Part shown: positions 19,301 to 29,340 of the stretch, one piece after another
Numbering within the stretch: position 1 is the stretch's first letter
Layout of the letters: each line of letters begins with the position of its first letter
From: JAKFWF01 sp963732635
Lineage (GTDB): Bacteria; Pseudomonadota; Alphaproteobacteria; Rhizobiales; Hyphomicrobiaceae
Direction: 5' to 3'
Length of the DNA stretch: 64,000 nt
Assembly (NCBI GenBank): GCA_963732635.1
Contig: CAVTAL010000035.1
Coordinates: 62,001-126,000, forward strand
Made by a program: the position numbers and the translations under genes
Notes under the pieces: generated by a model
The model's input: the letters and a program-made list of their open reading frames with translations, nothing else
Database searches by the model: none
What the model was told of the DNA's origin: nothing

Positions 19301-21982
19301 TTCAACTCTGACGGGTCCTACTCGTTCGATCCGTCGCACGCGGCCTACAATCACCTAGCCGATGGCGCGACGTTGCCCGTGGCGGTCTCGTACACCGTCA
19401 CCGACGAAATCGGCGCGACCCACTCGGCGACGTTGACCATCACGGTCACAGGCACCAACGACGGTCCGATCGCCGTCGTCGATACCGATACGGCCACCGA
19501 GGGCGGCATCGCCGTCAGCGGCTCGGTCGCGGCCAACGATACCGATGCCGACGATGGAGCGATCCTGACCTACACGCTGGACGCCCCGGAACCGGCCGGC
19601 CTGACGTTCAACTCTGACGGGTCCTACTCGTTCGATCCGTCGCACGCGGCCTACAATCACCTAGCCGATGGCGCGACGTTGCCCGTGGCGGTCTCGTACA
19701 CCGTCACCGACGAAATCGGCGCGACCCACTCGGCGACGTTGACCATCACGGTCACAGGCACCAACGACGGTCCGATCGCCGTCGTCGATACCGATACGGC
19801 CACCGAGGGCGGCATCGCCGTCAGCGGCTCGGTCGCGGCCAACGATACCGATGCCGACGATGGAGCGATCCTGACCTACACGCTGGACGCCCCGGAACCG
19901 GCCGGCCTGACGTTCAACTCTGACGGGTCCTACTCGTTCGATCCGTCGCACGCGGCCTACAATCACCTAGCCGATGGCGCGACGTTGCCCGTGGCGGTCT
20001 CGTACACCGTCACCGACGAAATCGGCGCGACCCACTCGGCGACGTTGACCATCACGGTCACAGGCACCAACGACGGTCCGATCGCCGTCGTCGATACCTT
20101 CGATGCATTGGAGGAAAACGAGGCCGTCAGCTTCGACGTGTTGGCGAACGATACCGATGTGGATGTCGGGGATACCAAGACGCTGCACTCGATCGATAGT
20201 GTGAACGTCACCGGGCTCGGGGCACTCAACGGTTTTGAGACCATAACCCTGAACGGCTACTTCAGCATCGTCGGCAATGAACTCGCCTTCGATCCGGGTG
20301 CTGGCGCCGGCTTGCCGGGTGCCAACGCGCAGAGCGTGTTCGATCGCCTCGATCCTGGGCAGACAGCAACGGTTACGGTCAACTACACGATGCGCGACGC
20401 GGCAGGTTCCGCTTCGACTTCGAGCGCCACCTTCACCGTCAACGGCAACAGTGAAATCTTCCTCGGCACAGCCGATGCCGATTCGCTCACTGGAACCCAG
20501 TATGTCGATGAGATCGACGGGCTCGCCGGCGACGACACCATGTCCGGTGGACAAGGCAACGATATCTACTACGTCGATAGCGGCAACGACGTGGTAGTCG
20601 AGAATACCAATGAAGGCACCGATACTGTGATTTCGACTGCGGACTATCTCCTGTCCGCCAACGTCGAGAACCTGACCCTTACCGGGGTCGCGGTTTCCGG
20701 TACTGGCAACAGCGGTGCAAACACTCTGACGGGCAATGCAGAAGACAACGTGTTGGATGGTGCGGGTGGCGTCGACACTTACGCTGGCGGGCTCGGTGGC
20801 GACACGTACTTCGTTGATAATACCTCTGAATTGACACGCATCACTGAGAACTTCGAAGAAGGCGTGGACACGATCATTTCGCGGGTGAATGTTACATCGC
20901 TGGCGGCGAACGTTGAGAACGTTGTCCTCGAAGGCACGGCGTCCAACGCCAACGGCAACGCGCTCGACAACTACATCAACGGCAACACGCTGGGGAACAT
21001 CCTCGACGGCGGCGTCGGTGATGACACCCTTGTCGGCGGCCTCGGCAACGATACGTATGTTGTCGATAGCAGCCTAGATGATGTAGTTGAAATCGGCGGC
21101 CAAGGAACTGATCTGGTGAGATCAACCGTAGCCACCTATACGCTGACGTCCGATGTGGAGAATCTTACGTTGTTGGGCACAGCCGGTATTTCCGGCATTG
21201 GCAACTCCAGCAACAACGTCGTCACGGGCAATATCGGGGCCAATACGCTCGATGGCGGCTCCGGCAATAAGCCGTTGATCGGCGGCGATGGTAGCGACAC
21301 ACTAATTGGCGGCTTCGGCAACGACTCGCTCAGCGGAGGTACTGGCGCCGACGTCATGACGGGCGGCGATGGCGACGACGTCTACTATATCGATGTCGCC
21401 GGCGATACAGTCTCTGAGACGAATGCGGCCGCCGGCGGCGGCGTGGACCGTGTGTTCACGAGCATCAGCTATTCGCTTGGTGCCAACGTCGAGCACTTGT
21501 TCCTGACTTTCGCACCGACTGCACTTATCGATGGCACCGGCAATTCCCTGAACAACACGATCCAAGGCAACAACGTGGCCAATGTCATCAACGGCCTAGG
21601 TGGAAATGACGTCCTGCGGGGCGGGCTCGGCAGCGATACACTGACTGGCGGAACGGGGACGGACTTCTTCATTTTCGATACGGCATTCGGGCTTTCGAAC
21701 ATCGACATGATCACCGACTTCGCAGTGGTCGATGACACGATCCAGCTAGAGAATGCCATCTTTACAGGGCTCGGAGTTGGCGCTGGCACGCTCGCTGCGG
21801 CAGCCTTCTTCGTCGGCGCAGGTGCTGGAGACGCATCCGACCGGATAATCTACGACAACACCACCGGCAACGTGTTCTACGATGCCGACGGCACGGGTGG
21901 CACAACGCAAGTTCAGATCGCGCATTTGGACGCAGGACTGCTGACGTCTGGCATTTCGAACTTGGACTTCCAGGTGATCTGA
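16375..21982 (+). CDS. giant RTX/VCBS-repeat secreted protein, frameshifted in its 5' third
   Basis: The ATG at 16375 (MATFIGSSKANTFIGSVNAD) opens a protein of about 1,860 residues once frameshifts near 16445, 16530, 16640, 17260, 17400-17500 and 18546 are joined. Order: a short RTX-like start; a right-handed beta-helix-like region (AVFIGAGTYDENVTITG...); a first RTX block; one diverged and five near-identical 102-residue cadherin/VCBS-type repeats; a final long RTX block with GGxGxDxx nonapeptides (LAGDDTMSGGQGND) and a C-terminal FFIFDTAFG...ITDFAVVDDTI segment. Such proteins leave the cell through a type I exporter using an uncleaved C-terminal signal and fold on Ca2+; many are adhesins. 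No type I exporter is in the window. The last 3.2 kb (18761-21982) is one open frame. Confidence 0.8.
18546..20097 (+). repeat. five tandem 306-bp VCBS-encoding repeats
   Basis: Units begin at 18546, 18852, 19158, 19464 and 19770 and are nearly identical at DNA level; the first units differ by a few bases such as GCGACCAACG versus GCGGCCAACG, and ATCAGC versus GTCAGC. A partial sixth unit follows to about 20097. A diverged older copy lies at about 18240-18545. At the junction into the first unit the text AACGACGCGTCCG has one base more than AACGACGGTCCG at the same place in later units, which breaks the frame. Confidence 0.95.
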
Positions 21983-21998
21983 CGAGACTACGGTCGCG

Positions 21999-22020
21999 GA
22001 GCCGGCCTAAATGCCGGCTC
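21999..22020 (+). terminator. hairpin after the RTX gene
   Basis: GAGCCGGC-ctaaat-GCCGGCTC is a perfect 8-bp stem 17 bp after the stop codon, followed by TGGTTGCT. It could end transcription of the RTX gene or mark the end of the adjacent IS remnant. Confidence 0.5.
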
Positions 22021-22042
22021 TGGTTGCTAAAATGCCTCCTGA

Positions 22043-22640
22043 TTACGCACCATAGTCAGCCATTTTGAGATGGCTGTATGTAGCCGGTCCAGTCGTGATG
22101 GCGGCGCGGCCGAGTGACGGGATCATGGCGGCGAGATCGAAGCGGTGATTGAAGCGCCATTCGAACTCGGCGAGCGTGCGCACGAGGTGCTTTTTGCGCA
22201 CCGCGCGATAGGTCGCGACGATCGCGCTCTTGATGTTGCCGAGCATGGTGTTGACCCATTTGAACGCGGGATGGCGGGCGGCGCGGCGTCCCGATCCGGT
22301 CGGCAGGGCGACGTGGGTGCAGCCGGCATCGGCGAGGCCGCGAAAGCAAGACAGGCCGTCGGTGACGACGGTCGATCCCGGCATGATGATGCGCTTGGCG
22401 AGGCCCTTGACGCGGCTGCGTTTGAAACGGGCGATGCGCCGGATCTTGATCTTCTGCGGCCGCCCGTCGGCGCTGGTCTGGACGGCCACGACGATCGGCT
22501 TTTTGCCCGGACTGCCCGGCCGCTCTTGCCACCGCTGCGCTCGCCACCGAGATTGGCGTCATCCATCTCGATGCGCCCCGACAGCCGGTCGCCCTCCGCC
22601 GAGGACCGCCTTGCAGTGATGTCGGGGTTGGCGGAGTCTG
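22043..22640 (-). pseudogene. IS1595-family (ISXO2-like) transposase, 3' half
   Basis: The minus strand encodes the C-terminal catalytic half of an ISXO2-type DDE transposase: EMDDANLGGERSGGK, then AVQTSADGRPQKIKIRRIAR and FEWRFNHRFDLAAMIPSL, ending KMADYGA. At least one frameshift lies near 22500. Its N-terminal half is found 2.6 kb away at 25285-25681 in the same orientation, so the gene has been split by the IS66-type element between them. Confidence 0.8.
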
Positions 22641-22690
22641 CGCGCTGATCCGAGGCAGGGCGGGATGAGGAAGTGTCCACAAAGTCGGTT

Positions 22691-23061
22691 ATGGGCACAA
22701 GTCGGGAGCGGCGGCGTAACGGCGTGGCCGGAGGCGCTGAAGCGGGAGATCGTGGCGGCGTCGTTTGCGCCGGGCTCGTCGGTCTCGGTGGTTGCCCGGC
22801 AGTACGACGTGAATGCGAACCAGGTGTTCGGTTGGCGGCGGCGCTATCGCGAGGCGCGCGAGCCGCCGGCCGCCCGCATCGGCTCCTCAATTGATCCCGG
22901 TGATGGTCACGGCGGAACCGGAGGACGAGGCTGCGGCGTCGCCGACGCCGACCGCGTCGGAGACGATCGAGATCGATCTTGCCGGCAAGTACCGTGTCCG
23001 CGTCGGCGGCTTCGATGCGCAGGCACTGCGGCGCGTGCTCGATGTGCTGAGGCAGCGATGA
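22691..23061 (+). pseudogene. IS66 TnpA-like protein, frameshifted
   Basis: A helix-turn-helix protein is readable across three frames: MGTSRERRRN, then WPEALKREIVAASFAPGSSV and VARQYDVNANQVFGWRRRYR, then PVMVTAEPEDEAAASPTPTA and VGGFDAQALRRVLDVLRQR. Breaks lie near 22720 and 22880. The stop overlaps the tnpB start (ATGA), as usual in IS66 elements. TnpA probably binds DNA and helps transposition. Confidence 0.75.
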
Positions 23062-23406
23062 TCCCGGTTCCCTCGGGTGTGCGGGTCTGGCTGGCGGTCG
23101 GGCGAACCGACATGCGGCGCGGCATGAATGGCCTGGCGCTGCAGGTCCAGGAAGCGCTGCGGCGCGATCCGCACGCCGGCGATCTCTATGTCTTCCGAGG
23201 CGCCCGAGGCGATCTGATCAAGATCCTCTGGCATGACGGTCTCGGCATGTCGCTCTACGCCAAGAGGCTGGAGAAGGGCCGCTTCATCTGGCCGTCTGCG
23301 TGCCGACGGCGTCGTTGCGATCTCGGCCTCGCAATTGGCCTACATGCTCGACGGAATCGACTGGCGCAACCCGGTTCATACCTTCCGTCCGGAACGTGCG
23401 GGATAG
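23058..23406 (+). pseudogene. IS66 TnpB (Orf2), one frameshift
   Basis: The product begins MIPVPSGVRVWLAVGRTDMR and matches IS66 Orf2 throughout (GLALQVQEALRRDPHAGDLY, FRGARGDLIKILWHDGLGMS). After RFIWPS (about 23293) the frame shifts and continues ADGVVAISASQLAYMLDGID, WRNPVHTFRPERAG and stop at 23406. About 115 residues, the normal length. Confidence 0.8.
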
Positions 23407-23455
23407 TTGCTGCTTTTTGCGAGCGGCGCAACGACGGTCTGTGATTCTCTCGGTC

Positions 23456-25065
23456 ATGGATTCGTCAGCCGACATCGAGACGCTGAAGCGGACTCGCGGC
23501 CGACGACACTCGAGCGGCAGGCCGAAGCCGAGCTCGCGGTGGCCCGAGCCAAGGCCTCCGACGATCAGGCGACTGATCGCTCACCAGAAACTGCGAGATC
23601 GAGAAGCTGACGCGCGAGCTCTACGGCCCGCGCTCGGAGCGCACTCGCGGCTTCTCGATCAGATCGAGTTGCAGTCTCGAGGAACTGGAGAGCTTCGGCC
23701 ACCGAGGACGAGATCGCCGCCGAGATGGCCGCGGCCAAGACCACGACGGTGGCGGCCTTCACCCGCAAGCGCCCGGCGCGCAAGCCGTTCCCCGAGCATC
23801 TGCCGCGCGAGCGGGTGGTCGTGCCCGGGACCGACCGCTTGCCTCTGCTGCGGCGGCGCGCGGCTGCGCAAGCTGGGCGAGAACGTCACCGAGACGCTGG
23901 AGGTGATCCCGCGCCAGTGGAAGGTGATCCAGCATGTGCGCGAGAAGTTCACCTGCCGGGACTGCGAGAAGATCAGCCAGGCTCCGGCGCCGTTCCATGT
24001 GATCGCCCGCGGCTGGGCCGGCCCGAGCCTGCTGGCGATGATCCTGTTCGAGAAGTTCGGGCAGCATCAGCCGCTCAACCGCCAGGCCGAACGCTATGCC
24101 AAGGAAGGCGTGCCGCTGAGCCTGTCGACCCTGGCCGACCAGGTGGGCGCCGGCTGCGCGGTGCTGGAGCCGCTGCTCAGGCGTATCGAGGCCCACGTCT
24201 TCGCCGCCGAGCGATTGCACGGCGACGACACCACGGTGCCGGTCCTGGCCAAGGGCAAGACCGACACCGGGCGATGTTGGGTTTATGTGCGCGACGATCG
24301 CCCGTTCGGCGGCAGCGCGCCGCCGGCGGCGATGTTCTATTACTCGCGCGACCGCGCCGGCGAGCATCCCCGGGCGCATCTCGCCCTATGCCGGGATTTT
24401 CCAGGCCGACGCCTATGGCGGATACAACAAGCTCTACGAGGCCGGTCGCAAGCCGGGCCCGATCCTGGAGGCGGCCTGCTGGGTCCATGCCCGCCGCCCG
24501 TTCTTCGCATGGCCGATATCGAGGCCAGTGCCCGTCGCAAGGCGCAAGGCAAGACGCCGGCACCGATCTCGCCGCTGGCGCTGGAGGCGGTCCGGCGCAT
24601 CGATCGCCCTGTTCGAGATCGAGCGCGCGATCAACGGGCCAGAGCGCCGACGAGCGCCGCGCTGTCCGCCAGGAGCTCAGCGCGCCGCTGGTCGCCGATC
24701 TGGAAGCCTGGATGCGCGAGCAGAGCGCCCAAGCTCTCGCGCGGCAACGATGTCGCCAAGGCGATGGACTACATGCTCAAGCGCTGGACCGCCTTCACCC
24801 GCTTCCTCGACGACGGCCGCATCTGCCTGTCGAACAATGCCGCCGAGCGCGGCGCTGCGCGGAATCGCTCTCGGAAGAAAGTCGTGGCTATTCGCCGGCT
24901 CCGATCGCGGCGGCAGCGCGCCGCCGCCATGTACAGCCTCATCGTCACGGCCAAGATGAACGACGTCGATCCGCAAGCCTGGCTCGCCGACGTTCTGGCC
25001 CGCATCGCCGAGCATCCGGCTCACCGGCTCGACGAACTCCTGCCGTGGAACTGGCGGCCTGCTGA
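23456..25065 (+). pseudogene. IS66 TnpC DDE transposase, several frameshifts
   Basis: From the ATG at 23456 (MDSSADIETLK) the IS66 transposase can be followed over roughly 530 residues in alternating frames. Landmarks: zinc-finger region CLCCGGARLRKLGENVTETL, then RQWKVIQHVREKFTCRDCEK, then HGDDTTVPVLAKGKTDTGRC with the first catalytic Asp, then YAGIFQADAYGGYNKLYEAG with the second Asp, then CLSNNAAERALRG with the catalytic Glu. Breaks lie near 23500-23700, 23850, 24375, 24510, 24610, 24650, 24730 and 24860. Unless these are sequence errors the copy is inactive. Confidence 0.8.
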
Positions 25066-25091
25066 CGCGCGATCAGCCAGGCAGCCTGACC

Positions 25092-25290
25092 ATGGCCGCC
25101 ATCACCCACGTCTTCACCATCAACCATGTCGCCGAAATGCTCGGCGAGGACGAGGACTGGCTGCAGGAACTCTCAAATCGACATGGACCCCGAAGACGGC
25201 TGCCTGTGGGTCTACGGCGTCGGTGAGGACGGCTGCCCGGCCTTCACCGAATACGGCATCGAGTGCCTCAAGCAAATCATCATCGAGGAG
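25092..25290 (+). pseudogene. IS66-associated small accessory ORF, frameshifted
   Basis: The text AAITHVFTINHVAEMLGEDE followed by DWLQEL and then, in the next frame, QIDMDPEDGCLWVYGVGEDG and FTEYGIECLKQIIIEE matches a short acidic protein often found just after IS66 tnpC. Its role is unknown. One break lies near 25175, and the end merges with the insertion border. Confidence 0.65.
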
Positions 25291-25681
25291 CGGCGATCCG
25301 CATCACCTCGGCGAGCTTGGTCTTTATGTTCCAGGCCGTCGTCTGCGTGACGCCTAGCCTGCGGCCGAGTTCGATCGAGGAGATGCCCTGCTTGGTCTGG
25401 GTGATCAGGTACATGGCGCGGAACCAGGTCGTCAGCGGCACCTTGGTCGACGCGAAGATGGTGCCGGCCGTCAGCGAGGTCTGCCGCCGGCAGCCGTTGC
25501 ACTGGCAGAGCAGCCGGGGGCCGACGATGCAATGTTCGCAGCCAGAGCGCTTCGGACAGACGAACCCGCGTGGCCAGCGTCATTGCGCGAGCGCTTTGCG
25601 ACAGAGCTCTTCAGTGCCGTAGAGGCCCACGAAACCCGCTTCCAACAGACCCTTCTGAAACTGCACCCGATTGCGCGCCAT
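25285..25681 (-). pseudogene. IS1595-family transposase, 5' half
   Basis: The minus strand starts MARNRVQFQKGLLEAGFVGL at an ATG ending at 25681, or two codons earlier, and continues in other frames through CPKRSGCEHCIVGPRLLCQC, CRRQTSLTAGTIFASTKVPL and SSIELGRRLGVTQTTAW to KLAEVM. The Cys pairs form the N-terminal zinc-binding domain and the rest is the helix-turn-helix of ISXO2-type transposases. The frame is interrupted by the IS66 element; the remainder is at 22043-22640. Confidence 0.8.
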
Positions 25682-25926
25682 GCCCATCGTCCCTGGCAAT
25701 TGCACGAGCGCGGGCAATTGGATCTGTTTCGGACATGGAGGCGTGCCGATCCCATTCGGTTCAAGGGGACGCTGCTGCACGCTCGTGCTCTAGCGCTGAC
25801 TGATTTGCCAACACGCATTAAGGGGTTCGGTCGCCGGATGAGCTAGTGGCGAGCTAGTCTTACTGTGTCATAAAATGCCGAACTCTGCTATCCAGGTGAT
25901 TCGCGCTGCGGATGGTGGAGAGCGGA

Positions 25927-27231
25927 ATGGATCAGCGAGCCGCGAAGGGGGTGGCGTCGCGTTTTGCTGAGTATATCGAACATCTGAGCGCCGTCATCGG
26001 TCACGCCGATCGACATGGTCCGCTGGCGTCATACTGCACGGGACTGCTGTTGCCTGGCGCGCGGAAGAGTGTCGAGCCGATGGCTGCGCGCATCGCGCCC
26101 GATGACGTCGGGGCAAAGCACCAGTCGCTGCATCATTTTGTTGCGAAAGCGCCGTGGGACGAGGCCGATCTCATCGCCGCCGTGCGAACTTTCGTGCTGC
26201 CGAAGATCGAAGAGCGGGCGCCGATCCGCGGATGGATCATCGATGACACCGGCATCCCGAAGAAGGGCAAGCACTCGGTCGCGGTCGCACGGCAATACTG
26301 CGGCGAACTCGGCAAACAGGACAATTGCCAGGTGGCGGTGACGCTGTCGGTCGCCAGTGACCACGCCAGCCTGCCGATTGCATTGCGGCTTTATCTTCCC
26401 GAGGTGTGGGCCAATGATGCCGCGCGCTGCAAGAAGGCCGGCGTGCCGAAGGACGTCATCTTTCAGACCAAGCCGCACATCGCACTCGATCAGATCCGGC
26501 AAGCGATCGAAGATGGCGTACCGCAGGGCATTGTGCTGGCGGACGCCGGTTACGGCAACGACACCGCATTCCGCAGCGGCCTCACCGAATTGAAACTCGA
26601 CTACGTCGTCGGCATCCAGGGCTCGACGACGGTTTGGGCACCGGGAACGGAACCGCTTCCGGCCAGGACGTGGTCGGGGAACGGCAGGAAGACGAAGCTT
26701 TTGCGCCGAGATGAAACCACAAAGCCGCTCAAAGTCAGTGCGCTCGCACGCAGTCTTCCTCGCAAAGCCTGGAAGAATATCCGCTGGCGAGAGGGCACCA
26801 AAGGCGATCTCATCTCTCGCTTCGCGGCGCTGCGCGTGCGCCCATCGCATCGTGACTATTGGCGCGCCGAACCGTGGCCGCAGGAATGGCTGCTGATCGA
26901 ATGGCCAGAGGACCAAGACGAACCGCTCAAATACTGGCTTTCTACGATGCCGGCCGAGACAACAATCGCATCGCTTGTCGATACCGCGAAATTGCGCTGG
27001 CGTATCGAGCGCGACTTCCAGGATCTGAAACAGGAGATTGGGCTCGATCACTACGAGGGGCGCGGGTGGCGAGGCTTTCATCATCACGCGGCCCTCTCGA
27101 TCGCAGCCTACGGATTCCTCGTCGCAGAGAGGAGTCCAATTCCCCCCTCAGCACCCATCATCCGTGCGCTCAGGGGCAAAGCCGCGTCAGAAGACGAAGA
27201 CTACCGTCCGCGCGGCAGTGCTGCGCCCTGA
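25927..27231 (+). CDS. IS701/IS4-like DDE transposase, intact
   Basis: One uninterrupted frame of 434 residues (from MDQRAAKGVA; an upstream ATG at 25912 adds five). DDE landmarks: RGWIIDDTGIPKKGKHSVAV (first Asp), GIVLADAGYGNDTAFRSGL (second Asp), and the C-terminal Y-(2)-R-(3)-E-(6)-K-type block RWRIERDFQDLKQEIGLDHY, GRGWRGFHHHAAL. It fits the IS701/ISL3-IS4-type DDE_5 group. Unlike the IS66 element next to it, it has no frameshift and may be active. Terminal inverted repeats were not found by eye; the right end must lie before the GntR gene stop at 27351. Confidence 0.85.
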   Translation: MDQRAAKGVASRFAEYIEHLSAVIGHADRHGPLASYCTGLLLPGARKSVEPMAARIAPDDVGAKHQSLHHFVAKAPWDEADLIAAVRTFVLPKIEERAPIRGWIIDDTGIPKKGKHSVAVARQYCGELGKQDNCQVAVTLSVASDHASLPIALRLYLPEVWANDAARCKKAGVPKDVIFQTKPHIALDQIRQAIEDGVPQGIVLADAGYGNDTAFRSGLTELKLDYVVGIQGSTTVWAPGTEPLPARTWSGNGRKTKLLRRDETTKPLKVSALARSLPRKAWKNIRWREGTKGDLISRFAALRVRPSHRDYWRAEPWPQEWLLIEWPEDQDEPLKYWLSTMPAETTIASLVDTAKLRWRIERDFQDLKQEIGLDHYEGRGWRGFHHHAALSIAAYGFLVAERSPIPPSAPIIRALRGKAASEDEDYRPRGSAAP

Positions 27232-27350
27232 GCGCCACACGCCGAACTCGATATCCACGCTTCGAACCGCGATTGCAGTCGCTCTTGCAAAACAACTGCC
27301 GCGATGTCCATGCTGCATGCGAAAACGACAGCGGCGATTGCGCATATCGA

Positions 27351-28013
27351 TTAGGCAGCACAGCGGTTGCGCAACGCGGCCAATGCTTCTCGTGTTAGCG
27401 ACAAATGCCGGCGCATGAGCGTCACCACCAAGTCGCGCTCGCCGCGCAAAATCGCCAAAACTATGCCTTCGTGCTCGGCGTACGAACGAGCAATTCGCTC
27501 GGGAGCCTCGAGCTGCGCGCCGCGGTAGGGAGCAAGGCGGACCCGTGTCGAATGTGCGACTTCCGCGAGATAGGTGTTGGCGGCGCCCTCGTAGATCATC
27601 TGATGGAACTCGACATTGCCGGCACGATAGGCGCTCGCGTCACCGTTGCGCACAGCGACAGCCATCGCCCTGTGATGCCGTTCGAAAGCGGCCCTTTGAC
27701 TGGATGTCATCGCCACGCATGCGCGCGTAGCACACAACGCTTCAAGCTCCGCCATGACGTCGAACATTGCCGCGATACGATCATCATCGATCAGCGCGAC
27801 GATCGGCGCGCGATGTGGCCTCAGTTCAACAAGGCCGCTGGCAGCCAACTGCCGCAGTGCCTCGCGGACGGGCGTGCGTGACGCACCGAAACACTCGGCG
27901 ACAGTTGCCTCATCGATACTTTCACCCGGCAATCGTCGCCGGCAGACGATATCATCGGTCAGCGCGAACACGATGACATCGGCGAGCATTGGCTTGGGTC
28001 TGGCGGTACGCAA
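27351..28013 (-). CDS. GntR family (FCD-type) transcriptional regulator
   Basis: A 220-residue regulator: an N-terminal winged helix (RRRLPGESIDEATVAECFGA, then SRTPVREALRQLAASGLVEL) and a C-terminal all-helical FCD ligand domain with the metal-binding pattern (EFHQMIYEGA, HEGIVLAILRGE). The listed start is a TTG directly after the DctM stop; an ATG at 27989 would remove eight residues. It is the last gene of the TRAP operon, so it probably senses the transported compound and controls this operon or the neighbouring catabolic genes. Confidence 0.88.
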   Translation of the reverse strand: MRTARPKPMLADVIVFALTDDIVCRRRLPGESIDEATVAECFGASRTPVREALRQLAASGLVELRPHRAPIVALIDDDRIAAMFDVMAELEALCATRACVAMTSSQRAAFERHHRAMAVAVRNGDASAYRAGNVEFHQMIYEGAANTYLAEVAHSTRVRLAPYRGAQLEAPERIARSYAEHEGIVLAILRGERDLVVTLMRRHLSLTREALAALRNRCAA

Positions 28014-29339
28014 CTACCAGCCAATCGCTCGCGGCAGCCATGTCGCAAGGCCTGGATTAAAATAAATGATGACGAGCGTGATCAACTGAAGACCGATGAA
28101 GGGCACCACGCCCTTGTAGATCGCCACAGTCGGCACTTCGGGCGGCGCGACGCTTCGCAAGTAAAACAGCGCCCAACCGAACGGCGGCGTCAGGAATGAC
28201 GTCTGCAGGTTGACCGCGATCAACGTCGCCACCCACACCAAATCAATATTCGCATTTAGAAGCAGTGGCAGGAATAGCGGCACGACGATGTAGCTGATCT
28301 CAATCCATTCGATAAAAAACCCCAGGATGAAAATCAGGACCATCATGAAAATCAAGATGCCGTTGACGCCGCCTGGCACAACTTTGAACAAATCCGCTAC
28401 AAGCTGCTCACCGTGCAGGCCGCGGAACGCCAGGGCAAACACCTGCGCGCAGATCAGTATGAACATCATTCCCGCCGTAATCCGGGTGGTGGCGAGCGTG
28501 GTTTCCCGCAGCACCGACCAACTGAAGCGCCCCGACAGCGCAACGACAACGATCGAGCCCAGTGCCCCCATAGAAGCGGCTTCGGTTGGTGCCGCGATGC
28601 CACCGACGATCGAGCCTAGCACCGCAAGCACCAAGCTGATCGGCGGCACGCCAATCCGCATGGCGTTCTTGAACAACTGCCGCCGTGATACCGTTTGCCG
28701 CTCGGCCAAGGCGACCGGCGGTACCCAGTCCGGTCGCACCACGCCGAGCACCAGAAGATAGACGCAGAATATTCCCGACAACAGCAGTCCTGGTATCAAG
28801 GCTGCCGCGAACAGCGTGCCAACGGACTGGCCGAGGATGTCTGCCAACAGAATGAGGATCGTGCTCGGTGGGATGATCTGTCCGAGCGTGCCAGACGCGC
28901 AGATCGTGCCGCACGCCGTCGGCAGGTGATAGCCGCGCCGCATTAGAGCCGGAAGCGTAATGAGGCCGAGCGTGACGATCGTCGCGCCGACGATGCCAGT
29001 GGTCGCGCCCATCAGCACGCCAACCAGGATAATGCCGATGCCCATACCGCCGCGCAGGCCACCGGCGAGGTGACCGATGACATCCATCAGGTCATCAGCT
29101 ATCCGCGATTTCTCGAGCATCACGCCCATGAACACGAACAACGGAATCGCAATCAGAGTGTAGTTGGCGATAACGCCATAGATGCGCGCCGGCAGTAGAT
29201 CGAACAGTCCCGCCCCGAAGCCGAGGTAGCCGAAAAACAATCCACTGACCGCCAGCGTGAGCGCCACCGGCATACCGATCGCAAGCAGCACGAAGAACGA
29301 GATGATGCAGAGGATCGCGAGCGTTTCCATTCCTGCCAT
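28014..29339 (-). CDS. TRAP transporter large permease, DctM type
   Basis: A strongly hydrophobic 441-residue protein with about 12-13 membrane segments and DctM signatures (ETLAILCIISFFVLLAIGMP at the start, IPLFVFMGVMLEKSRIADDL, ASGTLGQIIPPSTILILLAD). DctM forms the Na+-driven elevator domain that moves the substrate delivered by the periplasmic DctP. It starts 1 bp after the DctQ stop and ends directly before the GntR start. Confidence 0.93.
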   Translation of the reverse strand: MAGMETLAILCIISFFVLLAIGMPVALTLAVSGLFFGYLGFGAGLFDLLPARIYGVIANYTLIAIPLFVFMGVMLEKSRIADDLMDVIGHLAGGLRGGMGIGIILVGVLMGATTGIVGATIVTLGLITLPALMRRGYHLPTACGTICASGTLGQIIPPSTILILLADILGQSVGTLFAAALIPGLLLSGIFCVYLLVLGVVRPDWVPPVALAERQTVSRRQLFKNAMRIGVPPISLVLAVLGSIVGGIAAPTEAASMGALGSIVVVALSGRFSWSVLRETTLATTRITAGMMFILICAQVFALAFRGLHGEQLVADLFKVVPGGVNGILIFMMVLIFILGFFIEWIEISYIVVPLFLPLLLNANIDLVWVATLIAVNLQTSFLTPPFGWALFYLRSVAPPEVPTVAIYKGVVPFIGLQLITLVIIYFNPGLATWLPRAIGW

Positions 29340-29340
29340 G

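Larger units (their letters stand above)
22660..25290 (+). mobile_element. IS66-family element inserted in an IS1595-type transposase
   Basis: The segment carries the IS66 set in order: small tnpA, tnpB, large tnpC, and the small accessory gene often found after tnpC. It interrupts a minus-strand IS1595-type transposase whose two halves flank it. Exact ends and the expected 8-bp target duplication could not be fixed by eye, so the borders are approximate. Confidence 0.75.

Noticed and set aside
18743..19966. A series of identical minus-strand ORFs of about 100 aa repeated every 306 bp
   Set aside because: They are antisense shadows of the tandem VCBS repeats, with no ribosome-binding sites and no family match.
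18240..20097. Repeat array that might be taken for CRISPR
   Set aside because: Units are 306 bp, contiguous and in frame with a protein; there are no spacers.
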